NCBI GenBank assembly: GCA_003152315.1
Contig: PLZV01000062.1
Span: forward strand, 134,940 to 198,939
Length of the DNA stretch: 64,000 nucleotides
Direction of reading: 5' to 3'
DNA from: Verrucomicrobiota bacterium
GTDB lineage: Bacteria > Verrucomicrobiota > Verrucomicrobiia > Palsa-1439
A program made the translations under genes and the position numbers. Below are positions 33,409 to 41,876 of the stretch, piece by piece (position 1 is the stretch's first letter; each line of letters opens with the position of its first letter). The notes beneath the pieces are model-generated. The model saw only the letters and a program-made list of their open reading frames with translations. It was not told the DNA's origin and searched no databases.

Positions 33409-34861
33409 CCATTATCGAGGCGTTGACCAGCGGGAGCTGGTAAATCCCCAACCCAATCATTGCCACCATGCACACGTACAACGCCAACCGCATCGGTTTA
33501 CTTACTGGGATCGGCGACGGATCTTCCGCCTCCTGCATGTAAATCGCCCGCCCAACTCCGAGGTAGAAGTACAAGGAGATCACCACCGCCACCGCGCCGA
33601 TGACCGCCAGCACATAGTAATGCCCATCGGTCTGCGCCCGTCGAATGACCGCGGCAAACAACTGAAACTTTCCAAAAAAACCGCTCAGCGGCGGCACGCC
33701 CGCCAGCGACATCATCGACAGGAACAGCGCCAACCCAAGAATCGGCGAGCGTTTACCCAAGCCCGAGAAACTGGCGATTTCATCGCTACCCGTCACCGCG
33801 GTCACGGCGATGATCGCAAGAAACGCGCACAGGTTCGTGAACGCGTATTGTCCGAGATAGAACAACACCGCGCTCACGCCAAGCGCATTCCCGGCCGCGA
33901 TACCCATCAACATGTACCCGGCATGGCCGATGGACGAATAGCCCAGCAGCCGTTTGATGTTGTGCTGCGGAATCGCTCCCAGATTGCCATAGAGGAGCGT
34001 CGCGCCAGCCAACACCAGCAGTAATGGTCCCCAAATGTATTGCACCGGCATCAGTCCGGTAAACAACACGCGCAGCAGCAGCGCGAATCCCGCCGCCTTA
34101 CTGCCCACCGCGAGAAACGCCGTCACCGGCGTCGGCGCGCCCTGATAGACATCGGGCGCCCAAATCTGGAACGGCACGCTGGCGATCTTGAAGCCAAGTC
34201 CCGTCAGCACCAGCAGCATCCCAAACGTGAAGGCCAAGGGCGGTTGCGCGCCCAGGGCTGAGAGGTGCCTGCTGAGTGTGTCGAAGTTCGTCGTGCCGGT
34301 CGTCCCGAAAATATACGCAATGCCGTACACCGTAAACCCGCTGGACAGCGCGCCGAGGATCAAATACTTCGTGCCCGCCTCCAGCGATGGAATCTGCCGC
34401 CGCAGATAACTGGCGAGCACGTAAAACGTGATCGTGACCAGTTCGAGGGCCACGAACAACAAAATGAAATCGTTCACCGAGGCGATCAGCAGCATTCCCA
34501 CCGCGCAAAACATCAGCAACGCGTAAAACTCCGCCACCCCCGATTCGATGCGCGGCGAAAATTCCGCCGCCATCACCAGCACCATCGTCAACGCCAGCAG
34601 GAACAGCCGCTTGAAATACAGGGCAAACGTGTCTAGCCGATACATCCCGTTAAACAACGAACCCTGGAGTGGCACCAGGAAGAAACTGTACAGGAGCGCC
34701 GCCGCCACAAATCCGGCGGTCATGTAACCAATGGTCCGTCTGTTGGAAGTCGGAGCGAATGCGTCCGAGAGAAGAATCAGGATTCCCCAAATCGCCAGGA
34801 GACATTCCAACTGGACTGCGTACAGGTTCCATATCCATGCGTTTCCGATGAATCCGGTCAT
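33383..34861 (-). CDS. nuoN: NADH-quinone oxidoreductase subunit N
   Basis: Encodes 492 residues with about 14 transmembrane helices, one of the three antiporter-like proton-pumping subunits of complex I. ELVTITFYVLASYLRR carries the conserved Glu of helix 5. KYLILGALSSGFTVYGIAYI and PFQIWAPDVYQGAPTPVTAF contain the Lys and Pro typical of NuoN; SYSSIGHAGYMLMG follows the later functional Lys region. It overlaps nuoM by 4 bases and is the last gene of the nuo operon. Confidence 0.96.
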   Translation of the reverse strand: MTGFIGNAWIWNLYAVQLECLLAIWGILILLSDAFAPTSNRRTIGYMTAGFVAAALLYSFFLVPLQGSLFNGMYRLDTFALYFKRLFLLALTMVLVMAAEFSPRIESGVAEFYALLMFCAVGMLLIASVNDFILLFVALELVTITFYVLASYLRRQIPSLEAGTKYLILGALSSGFTVYGIAYIFGTTGTTNFDTLSRHLSALGAQPPLAFTFGMLLVLTGLGFKIASVPFQIWAPDVYQGAPTPVTAFLAVGSKAAGFALLLRVLFTGLMPVQYIWGPLLLVLAGATLLYGNLGAIPQHNIKRLLGYSSIGHAGYMLMGIAAGNALGVSAVLFYLGQYAFTNLCAFLAIIAVTAVTGSDEIASFSGLGKRSPILGLALFLSMMSLAGVPPLSGFFGKFQLFAAVIRRAQTDGHYYVLAVIGAVAVVISLYFYLGVGRAIYMQEAEDPSPIPVSKPMRLALYVCMVAMIGLGIYQLPLVNASIMAAKVFGLH

Positions 34862-36399
34862 TCCTGCACCTTTGCCAAATCCGGAGCCGACGGGGTGGCG
34901 GCGATACTGGGTTCGCTATCCGCCGGCACAAACGTCGCCACGCTTTGCTTGATGATATCCGTCAGCAAGCGGGGATAAAACCCGACCGTCAGCAGGACCG
35001 CGAGCAGCAAGGCATACGGGAATTTCTGCTTGAACGTGACCGCGTCCTTGAGCATCGACCACTTCTCATCGAACGGGCCGAAGAAACTCATCCGCACTGC
35101 CCACAGCAAATAGGTTGCGGTCACAACAATCCCCCACACTGCGCAGATGGTCGCCACGCGAAACAACGTTGACCCCTGGTGCCACGCGCCAAGGAAGACC
35201 ATCAACTCGCTCACAAAGTTCGCGAACCCCGGCAATCCGCTCGACGCCATCACCGCCATGACCATGCACACGCCAATGAACGGGATCTTTCTCGCGAGGC
35301 CGCTCAGGTCGGGCACAAAACGATTATGCGTCTGGTGGTAAAAAAAGCCGATCAACCCGAAAGTCAGCGCCGCCATGATGCCGTGCGCAAACATCAACAA
35401 CACCGCGCCGCTGACGCCCACGACGTTCAGCGCCGCGATACCAAGAAAAATGTAGCCCATGTGGCTCACCGAACTGTAACCGATGACGAACTTCCAGTCC
35501 TTCTGCGTCAACGCCACCCAGCCCGCGTAGAGAATGTTGAAGCAGGCGAGAATCGCCAGCAGGTTCGCCCAGTGCCGCGCGCCTTGCGGCAGCAGCGGCA
35601 ACGCCAGCCGGATGATACCGTACGCCCCCAGTTTCTTCAGCACGCCCGCGTGCATCATCGACGCCGCCGTCGGCGCCGCTGCGTATCCGAGTGGCGACCA
35701 CGTGTGAAACGGCCACATCGAGGCGAGAAAACCGAACCCAAACAACAAACACGGGAACACCCACATCTGCGTGTTCGTCGCCACCCAGTTGTGTTGCAGC
35801 TTCTCGATGTCCGTCGTTCCGCTGATCGAGTAGATCGCCAACAGCCCGATCAACGCCAGCACCGCGCCCGCCGTCAGGTACAGCGTCAACTTCATCGTCG
35901 CATACTCTTTCGTGCGCCCGTGCTTGCCCGGCGGCAGCGAACCCCACACGCCGATCAGCAGATACATCGGGATCACCGCCATCTCGTAGAAAAAGTAGAA
36001 GAAGAACAAATCCAGCGTGCAAAACGTCCCGCTAATCCCCGACGTTAGCGCAAGAAACAAAATGTAATATTCCTTCTCCCGCTCATGGATTTCGCTGGAG
36101 ACAAACGCCCCGCAGAACGACACGAACCCGACCAGCAACAGCAACGTCATCGAAATGCCGTCCACGCCGAACTTCAGCGAGCACCCATACGTCGGCAGCC
36201 AGCTAATACCATGGACAAACTGATACCCGCTCTCATGCCGATTGAAATTCGCAAACAACACCAGGGTAATCAGCAGCGACACCCCCGTCGCAAACATCGC
36301 CAGCGCCCGAATCGCCTTCGGCTTGTTCGCCGGAAACAGAAAAGCCAGAAACGCCGCCGCGAGCGGGAGCAGGACTGCGATGCCTAGAAGAATGTCCAT
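34858..36399 (-). CDS. nuoM: NADH-quinone oxidoreductase subunit M
   Basis: Encodes 513 residues with about 14 helices. FGVDGISMTLLLLVGFV, FYEMAVIPMYLLIGVWGS (conserved Glu of helix 5), FLASMWPFHTWSPLGYAAAP and VIGYSSVSHMGYIFLG identify NuoM, a proton-pumping antiporter-like subunit. It overlaps nuoN by 4 bases. Upstream it is separated from nuoL by more than 1.1 kb of inserted DNA, unusual for this operon. Confidence 0.96.
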   Translation of the reverse strand: MDILLGIAVLLPLAAAFLAFLFPANKPKAIRALAMFATGVSLLITLVLFANFNRHESGYQFVHGISWLPTYGCSLKFGVDGISMTLLLLVGFVSFCGAFVSSEIHEREKEYYILFLALTSGISGTFCTLDLFFFYFFYEMAVIPMYLLIGVWGSLPPGKHGRTKEYATMKLTLYLTAGAVLALIGLLAIYSISGTTDIEKLQHNWVATNTQMWVFPCLLFGFGFLASMWPFHTWSPLGYAAAPTAASMMHAGVLKKLGAYGIIRLALPLLPQGARHWANLLAILACFNILYAGWVALTQKDWKFVIGYSSVSHMGYIFLGIAALNVVGVSGAVLLMFAHGIMAALTFGLIGFFYHQTHNRFVPDLSGLARKIPFIGVCMVMAVMASSGLPGFANFVSELMVFLGAWHQGSTLFRVATICAVWGIVVTATYLLWAVRMSFFGPFDEKWSMLKDAVTFKQKFPYALLLAVLLTVGFYPRLLTDIIKQSVATFVPADSEPSIAATPSAPDLAKVQE

Positions 36400-36458
36400 A
36401 TCAGCAATCGAGTTTCATCGGCAAATGGTTAGCCATCGAGTTTTCCATTTTCCTAGCT

Positions 36459-36493
36459 TGTCATTCTGAGCGCAGCGAAGAATCTCTGTCGTT
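36459..36493. repeat. Left arm of a 35-bp perfect inverted repeat
   Basis: This stretch (TGTCATTCTGAGCGCAGCGA...) is the exact reverse complement of 37403-37437. It includes the stop and last codons of the enclosed gene. It belongs to the widespread 'tgtcattctgagcg' repeat class. Confidence 0.9.
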
Positions 36494-37339
36494 CTCATCG
36501 CGTCTAAACCACTTCAAAAAGGGAGGGAATTTCTTCTTGTCGATCACGTCCCTGACGTCCAACGTCCAAAGGTACCCGAAACGAGAGTAGTAAACGCCGA
36601 ATCTCAGAATCTTGTGATTCTTCGGAGCTCCTCTTATACGTCCAATCTGGTGCAGACAGTAGTAGCCAATTAGCTGATTGAAATGCTTTCTCTGCAATTC
36701 GTGCCTTTTCGTCGTTTTTAGTTCAATCAGCATGTCGTCAATGACAAAGTCCGCATCCGCTCCACCCACGAGAATAGACGCATTGCCAAATGTCGGATTC
36801 AGGATGCACACTCGTTTTGCGTGGAACGTGTTTGACGGCAATGACGGCAATAATGAAACCAATCGGCGTAGGTCCGCCACATCTTGATCATCGACTTGCA
36901 AGAATTTCTTCCTGAACTTGGTTCCCTCCGGCCCCACGCGAAAAACAGGATGGAACATTGGGACGCGGTAAACTGAATCCATCTTGGCAAGAAAAATCGC
37001 GGAACAAATCAATTCGTCGCCAAACTTTCCCTTTTTAAGGTAGATCGCGTAATCGCGTTTCGCTTGCCGCATCTTGTCGCACGCTGGTGTGTAAAGGTTA
37101 CCCTCTCCTTCCAAATATGTGATTCCGACTTCGGCAATCCATTCCTGAGTCCGTGCACCCGGATTCAAGCGTTTGAGATAGAAACGCAGCAAATAATCGA
37201 ACGCAATTCCAACCGTGCTGTAGTTCTTGGTCAGAGGCGGCGCAAGCATCTCTCGGTTTCCTACAAGCCGAGGCTTCTGAAATTCCTTGGCAAATCTCTC
37301 CCGAACCTTCTTCGTCTCGACAAATGAAGTAAGGCTCAT
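36461..37339 (-). CDS. PD-(D/E)XK-like protein inserted between nuoL and nuoM
   Basis: Encodes 292 residues from the ATG at 37339, which has TTAGGAGG just upstream. The segment GGADADFVIDDMLIELKTTK near residues 196-215 has the D-x(n)-ExK pattern of PD-(D/E)XK nucleases, followed by a helix with FNQLIGYYCLHQIG, as in that fold. The N-terminal half is unrecognised. The last residues (RDENDRDSSLRSE) are encoded by the repeat arm, so the original end was probably replaced. It is AT-rich relative to the nuo genes and out of place in the operon. A nuclease role is inferred. Confidence 0.65.
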   Translation of the reverse strand: MSLTSFVETKKVRERFAKEFQKPRLVGNREMLAPPLTKNYSTVGIAFDYLLRFYLKRLNPGARTQEWIAEVGITYLEGEGNLYTPACDKMRQAKRDYAIYLKKGKFGDELICSAIFLAKMDSVYRVPMFHPVFRVGPEGTKFRKKFLQVDDQDVADLRRLVSLLPSLPSNTFHAKRVCILNPTFGNASILVGGADADFVIDDMLIELKTTKRHELQRKHFNQLIGYYCLHQIGRIRGAPKNHKILRFGVYYSRFGYLWTLDVRDVIDKKKFPPFLKWFRRDENDRDSSLRSE

Positions 37340-37402
37340 CTGCCTCCTAATAACGGGCGCCACATTGGCTCACAAAGAGAGGTGTTCATGCTAATCCGTT
37401 CC

Positions 37403-37437
37403 AACGACAGAGATTCTTCGCTGCGCTCAGAATGACA
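37403..37437. repeat. Right arm of the 35-bp perfect inverted repeat
   Basis: Exact reverse complement of 36459-36493. It lies 64 bases upstream of the enclosed gene's start. The next 115 bases to nuoL hold degenerate 'caaattgcgatttc' repeats and no gene. Confidence 0.9.
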
Positions 37438-37553
37438 GATGAAGAGGCGAGTAAATGAATGGTGATTTGATATCGCAAATTGCGATTTCAAACTTGAAAC
37501 GCCAATTTGGCACCTCAAGTTCTCGACCTTCTTTCTCGCCAAAGCCGTGCTCA

Positions 37554-39449
37554 TCACCTCACCACCACGCAATAGATGATCACCGTCACGCCGAGGCCGA
37601 CGAGGAAGGCGTAACCGGAGATGCTGCCGGTTTGGAGCAGGCGCACGGTGCGACCGAGCAGGCCCGTGCCGACCGAGAGGCCGCCGATGCCTAGCCGCTG
37701 AAGAATCCAACGGTCGAACAGATCGCAAATCGTCGCAATGGTGCCCTGCACGTACTTCACAATCCACGCGTATAGTTCATCGAAGTAGTACTTGTTCTCG
37801 ACCCACGTCCAGAGTTGGCCGAGTGCGGCTTTTACCGGCGCATCGCTCGGTTCCGGTTTCCAATAAATCGTCGCGGCCACGAGGAATCCGAAAAGCGGCA
37901 CGGCAATCAGTCCGCCCGTCAGCAACACGGAATGATGCCCGGTTTCGGGCAGAGCCCCCAGAAAGTCGGGCACCCGACCGTGCCAGCCAGCGACAATCGA
38001 GAGCAGCGCCAGGAATATCAGCGGCAACGTCATCACCAGGGGCGATTCGTGCGCGTGATCGTAGGAGTGACGGTCGCGAGGCTGGCCGAAGAACACCACG
38101 AATACCTCGCGTCCCATGTAGTAGGCCGTCAGAAACGCCGTCGTGATCGCCATGATGAACAGCGGCGTGCTCTTCTCGAAAGCGAGCAGGAGGATTTCAT
38201 CCTTACTGTAAAACCCGCTCAACGGCGGTACACCCGCCAGCGCCAGCGTGCCGATGAGAAACGTCCAGAACGTGATCGGCATCTTCTTCCACAAGCCGCC
38301 CATTTTCCAGATGTCTTGTTCGTGGTGGAGCGCGACAATCACGCTCCCCGCGCCGAGGAACAGCAGCGCCTTGAAAAACGCGTGCGTGGTGAGGTGAAAC
38401 ATCGCTTGTGTCGGTCCACCAAGGCCAACGGTCATTACCATGTAACCAAGTTGCGAAAGCGTCGAGTACGCGAGGATGCGTTTGATGTCATTCTGCGCGA
38501 TGGCGATCGTCGCGGCCATGATGGCCGTGATCCCGCCGATCCACGCGATGAGATGCAGCGCCGTCGCGCTCGGCAGAATCAGCCACGAAACCCGGCAGAG
38601 CATGTACACGCCCGCGGCCACCATCGTCGCGGCATGAATCAATGCCGACACCGGCGTGGGGCCTTCCATCGCGTCGGGCAACCAGACGTGCAACGGCACC
38701 TGCGCGCTCTTGCCGACCGCACCGGTAAAGATCAGCACACCAATCAACGCCAGAATTCCCGGCGAGAGTCCCAGTGACGGCAGTTTGGCCTGCAGTTCCG
38801 CGAAATTGAATGTCCCGGCACGCGACCACAATAAAAGAATGCCAAGCATCATCCCGACGTCACCGATGCGCGTGGTCAGGAACGCTTTCTTCCCCGCCTC
38901 CGCTGCGCTGGGCTTCTCAAACCAGAACCCGATCAGCAGATAGCTGCTCGCGCCCACCAGTTCCCAGAAGATGAAAATCTGGATGAAATTATTCGAGAGG
39001 ACGATCCCGAGCATCGAGAAAGTGAACAACGACAGGCACGCAAAAAAGCGCGAGAACCCCGGGTCGCCCTTCATGTAGCCGAGGGAGTAAACGTGAATCG
39101 CCAACCCGACGCCCGTGACGACCAAAAGCATCAGCATGGCCAGCGGGTCCGTGATCATCCCGAACTCAATGCGCACGGCATCACCGACGACGAGCCATTG
39201 AATCGTGTGGGGTTGGTGCGCGATGTGTTTCACGGCAAACACCAGGAACAGTCCCATGGAGAGCGCAAAGCTCAGCGCAATCGCGCCGATGGACAGGGCC
39301 GCGCTCACTCCCTTCCACTTGGGCGTGACGAGCGCGATCAAGGCCGCGGCCACAAGGGGAGCAAAGAGAATGATCCACACGGAGCAGATCGGTGTATGGC
39401 CATTCCGCATCCCCCAATCGACGCTATAATTGAGAAGCCAGTGGTTCAT
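37554..39449 (-). CDS. nuoL: NADH-quinone oxidoreductase subunit L
   Basis: Encodes 631 residues. It has the antiporter-like core (FWELVGASSYLLIGFWFEKP with the conserved Glu, KSAQVPLHVWLPDAMEGPTP with the key Lys, STLSQLGYMVMTVGLG) and the long C-terminal extension that in NuoL forms the lateral helix HL and the last helix (WTWVENKYYFDELYAWIVKY). It is the distal proton pump of complex I. The start overlaps the nuoK stop in an ATGA. The downstream partner nuoM is displaced by the inserted gene. Confidence 0.96.
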   Translation of the reverse strand: MNHWLLNYSVDWGMRNGHTPICSVWIILFAPLVAAALIALVTPKWKGVSAALSIGAIALSFALSMGLFLVFAVKHIAHQPHTIQWLVVGDAVRIEFGMITDPLAMLMLLVVTGVGLAIHVYSLGYMKGDPGFSRFFACLSLFTFSMLGIVLSNNFIQIFIFWELVGASSYLLIGFWFEKPSAAEAGKKAFLTTRIGDVGMMLGILLLWSRAGTFNFAELQAKLPSLGLSPGILALIGVLIFTGAVGKSAQVPLHVWLPDAMEGPTPVSALIHAATMVAAGVYMLCRVSWLILPSATALHLIAWIGGITAIMAATIAIAQNDIKRILAYSTLSQLGYMVMTVGLGGPTQAMFHLTTHAFFKALLFLGAGSVIVALHHEQDIWKMGGLWKKMPITFWTFLIGTLALAGVPPLSGFYSKDEILLLAFEKSTPLFIMAITTAFLTAYYMGREVFVVFFGQPRDRHSYDHAHESPLVMTLPLIFLALLSIVAGWHGRVPDFLGALPETGHHSVLLTGGLIAVPLFGFLVAATIYWKPEPSDAPVKAALGQLWTWVENKYYFDELYAWIVKYVQGTIATICDLFDRWILQRLGIGGLSVGTGLLGRTVRLLQTGSISGYAFLVGLGVTVIIYCVVVR

Positions 39450-39757
39450 AGCCGCATGGTCGTCAGTTCATCGACGCTGATCGATTGTTTGCGGCGATAC
39501 AGCGCGACGATGATCGCCAGACCGACGGCCACCTCGGCCGCGGCGATGGCGATAATGAAAAACACCAGGATTTGGCCATCGATGATCCTGTTGAACTTGG
39601 AGAACGCGATCAGGGCCAGGTTGGCGGCATTGAGGTTCATTTCCAGCGCCATGTAAATCACCAGTGCATTGCGGCGAATGATCACGCCCGCGATGCCGAG
39701 CGCAAACAGCAGGCCGCTGACAATCAAATAGTGATTGAGCGTGAGCGCGCTGGTCAT
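39446..39757 (-). CDS. nuoK: NADH-quinone oxidoreductase subunit K
   Basis: Encodes 103 residues in three transmembrane helices, the standard NuoK size. NALVIYMALEMNLNAANLAL carries the conserved Glu of helix 2, and AAAEVAVGLAIIVALYRR the second buried Glu in helix 3, both part of the E-channel. It overlaps nuoJ and nuoL by 4 bases each, so translation of J, K and L is probably coupled. Confidence 0.95.
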   Translation of the reverse strand: MTSALTLNHYLIVSGLLFALGIAGVIIRRNALVIYMALEMNLNAANLALIAFSKFNRIIDGQILVFFIIAIAAAEVAVGLAIIVALYRRKQSISVDELTTMRL

Positions 39758-40254
39758 TTGAGCTCCTTTTTCGAGAGCAGCACCACCCCGACCATCGCCA
39801 CCAGCAGCAAAAGAGCGGTCACTTCAAACGGCAGCATGTAATGCGCGAAGAACGGTTTGACCACTTCCTCCAAACCGCCGTGCAATTCCGCACCGCCGCC
39901 GGCGAGTGGTTCTATGGGCTGGCTGAGGATGATCACCAGCTCCCAGACGAACGCCAGACCCACGGCAATTCCACCGACCACGCCGAGGATTTTAAATTTC
40001 CGGCGCTCGCTGGCCTTGATGTCGAGCAGCATGATCACAAACAGGAAAAGCACCATGACGGCGCCCGCATAAACCAGCACCTGAATGGCAGCGATAAATA
40101 TGGCCTCCAACAAGAGGAAGAGCCCGGCCATAAACACAAACAGCAGGACCAGAAACATCGCGCTGGTGACGGGATTCCGGTTGGCAATTACCAACAGCCC
40201 GCACGCCAGCATCGCGATGCTGAAAAACCAAAATAATGCGTCGTGTATGTTCAT
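39754..40254 (-). CDS. nuoJ: NADH-quinone oxidoreductase subunit J
   Basis: Encodes 166 residues with five hydrophobic helices: ALFWFFSIAMLACGLLVIAN, SAMFLVLLFVFMAGLFLLL, FIAAIQVLVYAGAVMVLFLF (the pi-bulge helix of NuoJ), VGGIAVGLAFVWELVIIL and MLPFEVTALLLLVAMVGVV. It links the quinone-binding NuoH module with the pumping arm. It lies 30 bases after nuoI and overlaps nuoK by 4 bases. Confidence 0.95.
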   Translation of the reverse strand: MNIHDALFWFFSIAMLACGLLVIANRNPVTSAMFLVLLFVFMAGLFLLLEAIFIAAIQVLVYAGAVMVLFLFVIMLLDIKASERRKFKILGVVGGIAVGLAFVWELVIILSQPIEPLAGGGAELHGGLEEVVKPFFAHYMLPFEVTALLLLVAMVGVVLLSKKELK

Positions 40255-40284
40255 CTAGCCTATGAACGACAGGGACGTTTGATC

Positions 40285-40839
40285 CTACGAAACTTTTGCC
40301 TCCCGCTTCGGCGCCGCCGGCGCGTCGGGTGGCGGCGCGCCCTTGTATTTCCACTTCCAAATCGAATCCTCCTGGACGCCGCCCAATTCCAGCAACTTCT
40401 CCATATTAAATTGCAACTCCTCGCGCTTGTAACCCGCGATCGCAAAATCACGTTTCAGGAAAATCGCCTCTTCGGGGCAAACCTCTTCGCAGTACCCGCA
40501 GTAAATGCACCGCAGCATGTCGATCACGAACTCTTTGGGTTCTTTCTCGACGTTCGCGTCGGGCGAACCGTCCGGGCGCGTGCCGGGCGTAATCCGAATG
40601 GCCTTCGGTGGACACACGAACTCGCACAACTGGCACGAGACGCACTTGATGCGGCCCTCGGGATCTTTCACGAGCGTCGGCGCGCCGCGATACGCGCCGT
40701 ACAGTGGCGGCTTCTCTTCCGGATATTGACGCGTGAACTTCCTCCTCGGAATGTGCTTCAACGTCAGCCACAGTCCGTGAAGGATTTGCGGGAGGTACGT
40801 TCGCTCCCAAATTGTCAGTTTTGGACGTTCAACCTGCAT
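40285..40839 (-). CDS. nuoI: NADH-quinone oxidoreductase subunit I
   Basis: Encodes 184 residues. Two 4Fe-4S motifs, CVSCQLCEFVCPPKAI and CIYCGYCEEVCPEEAI, hold clusters N6a and N6b, which pass electrons from NuoG to N2 in NuoB. The N-terminal helix region (LKHIPRRKFTRQYPEEKPPL) contacts the membrane as in other NuoI. A proline/alanine-rich tail (PPPDAPAAPKREAK) is specific to this protein. nuoH ends two bases upstream. Confidence 0.96.
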   Translation of the reverse strand: MQVERPKLTIWERTYLPQILHGLWLTLKHIPRRKFTRQYPEEKPPLYGAYRGAPTLVKDPEGRIKCVSCQLCEFVCPPKAIRITPGTRPDGSPDANVEKEPKEFVIDMLRCIYCGYCEEVCPEEAIFLKRDFAIAGYKREELQFNMEKLLELGGVQEDSIWKWKYKGAPPPDAPAAPKREAKVS

Positions 40840-40841
40840 CG

Positions 40842-41876
40842 TTACTTACTCATCAACGTTAACACGACACCCGAAATCAAGATATTCAAGAGCGTTAGCG
40901 GTATAAACAACTTCCATCCCAGCGCCATCAACTGGTCATAGCGAAATCGCGGAATCGTCCACCGCACCCAGATGTAGAAAAACAGGAAGCCGCACACTTT
41001 CACCAGGAAAATCCCGATGTGCGCCAGGCCCACGCCCAGCGTCTGCGCCGGCACATTGAACGGCGCAAAGGGCAACGACCAGCCACCGAAAAACAACGTC
41101 ACCATCAGCGCCGAGGCCACGAACATGGCCGCGTATTCGCCCATGAAAAACATGGCGAACTTCATCGAGCTGTACTCAGTGTGGTAACCGCCGACGAGTT
41201 CCTGTTCCGCCTCGGGCAAATCGAACGGCAGGCGATTGGTCTCGGCAAACGCGCTGACGACAAAAATAAAAAACGACAGCGGCTGACATAACCCCAGCCA
41301 CACGTGGTGGGCCTGATACTCGACCACTTGCGACAAATTGAGGGAGCCCACCTGCATGAATACCGGCACCACGCTGAGCCCGAGACAAACTTCGTACGAT
41401 ATCATCTGCGCGCTGGAGCGAATGCTGCCCAGAAATGGATACTTCGAGTTGCTCGACCACCCCGCCAACACAATGCCGTAGACACCCAATGATGAAATGG
41501 CGAACACGAAGAGGATGCCGACATTCAAATCTGCGATCACGCCCTTGACGGGTTCCGCCAGCCCGGGAATCATCAACTGGCTTCCCCATGGCACCACCGC
41601 GATGGTGATCAGCGCAGGCACCAATGCGATCATCGGTGCCAGTGTGAAGTACACCTTGTTGACATGATGCGACAACACGTCTTCCTTGAACACAAACTTC
41701 AGTCCGTCGGCCAGCGGTTGCAGCAAACCCATCGGCCCGACGCGATTTGGCCCGATACGGTCCTGCATCCACGCGCACACCTTGCGCTCCGCCAACACGG
41801 TGTATGCCACGACAGTCAGCATCACCCCGATCACGCACGCGATCTTGACGAGATTGATGAGGAGGAACGGGATCAT
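40842..41876 (-). CDS. nuoH: NADH-quinone oxidoreductase subunit H
   Basis: Encodes 344 residues with eight helices. AERKVCAWMQDRIGPNRVGP is the quinone-site loop signature, KEDVLSH and ETNRLPFDLPEAEQELVGGY hold the conserved acidic residues of the E-channel, and RWTIPRFRYDQLMALGWK ends the protein. It forms the quinone chamber with NuoB and NuoD. It overlaps nuoG by 4 bases. Confidence 0.96.
   Translation of the reverse strand: MIPFLLINLVKIACVIGVMLTVVAYTVLAERKVCAWMQDRIGPNRVGPMGLLQPLADGLKFVFKEDVLSHHVNKVYFTLAPMIALVPALITIAVVPWGSQLMIPGLAEPVKGVIADLNVGILFVFAISSLGVYGIVLAGWSSNSKYPFLGSIRSSAQMISYEVCLGLSVVPVFMQVGSLNLSQVVEYQAHHVWLGLCQPLSFFIFVVSAFAETNRLPFDLPEAEQELVGGYHTEYSSMKFAMFFMGEYAAMFVASALMVTLFFGGWSLPFAPFNVPAQTLGVGLAHIGIFLVKVCGFLFFYIWVRWTIPRFRYDQLMALGWKLFIPLTLLNILISGVVLTLMSK

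Noticed and set aside
32027..34024. 665-codon plus-strand frame
   Set aside because: It is antisense to fumC, the VOC gene and nuoN, all of which are unmistakable; the translation is Arg/His/Gln-rich noise.
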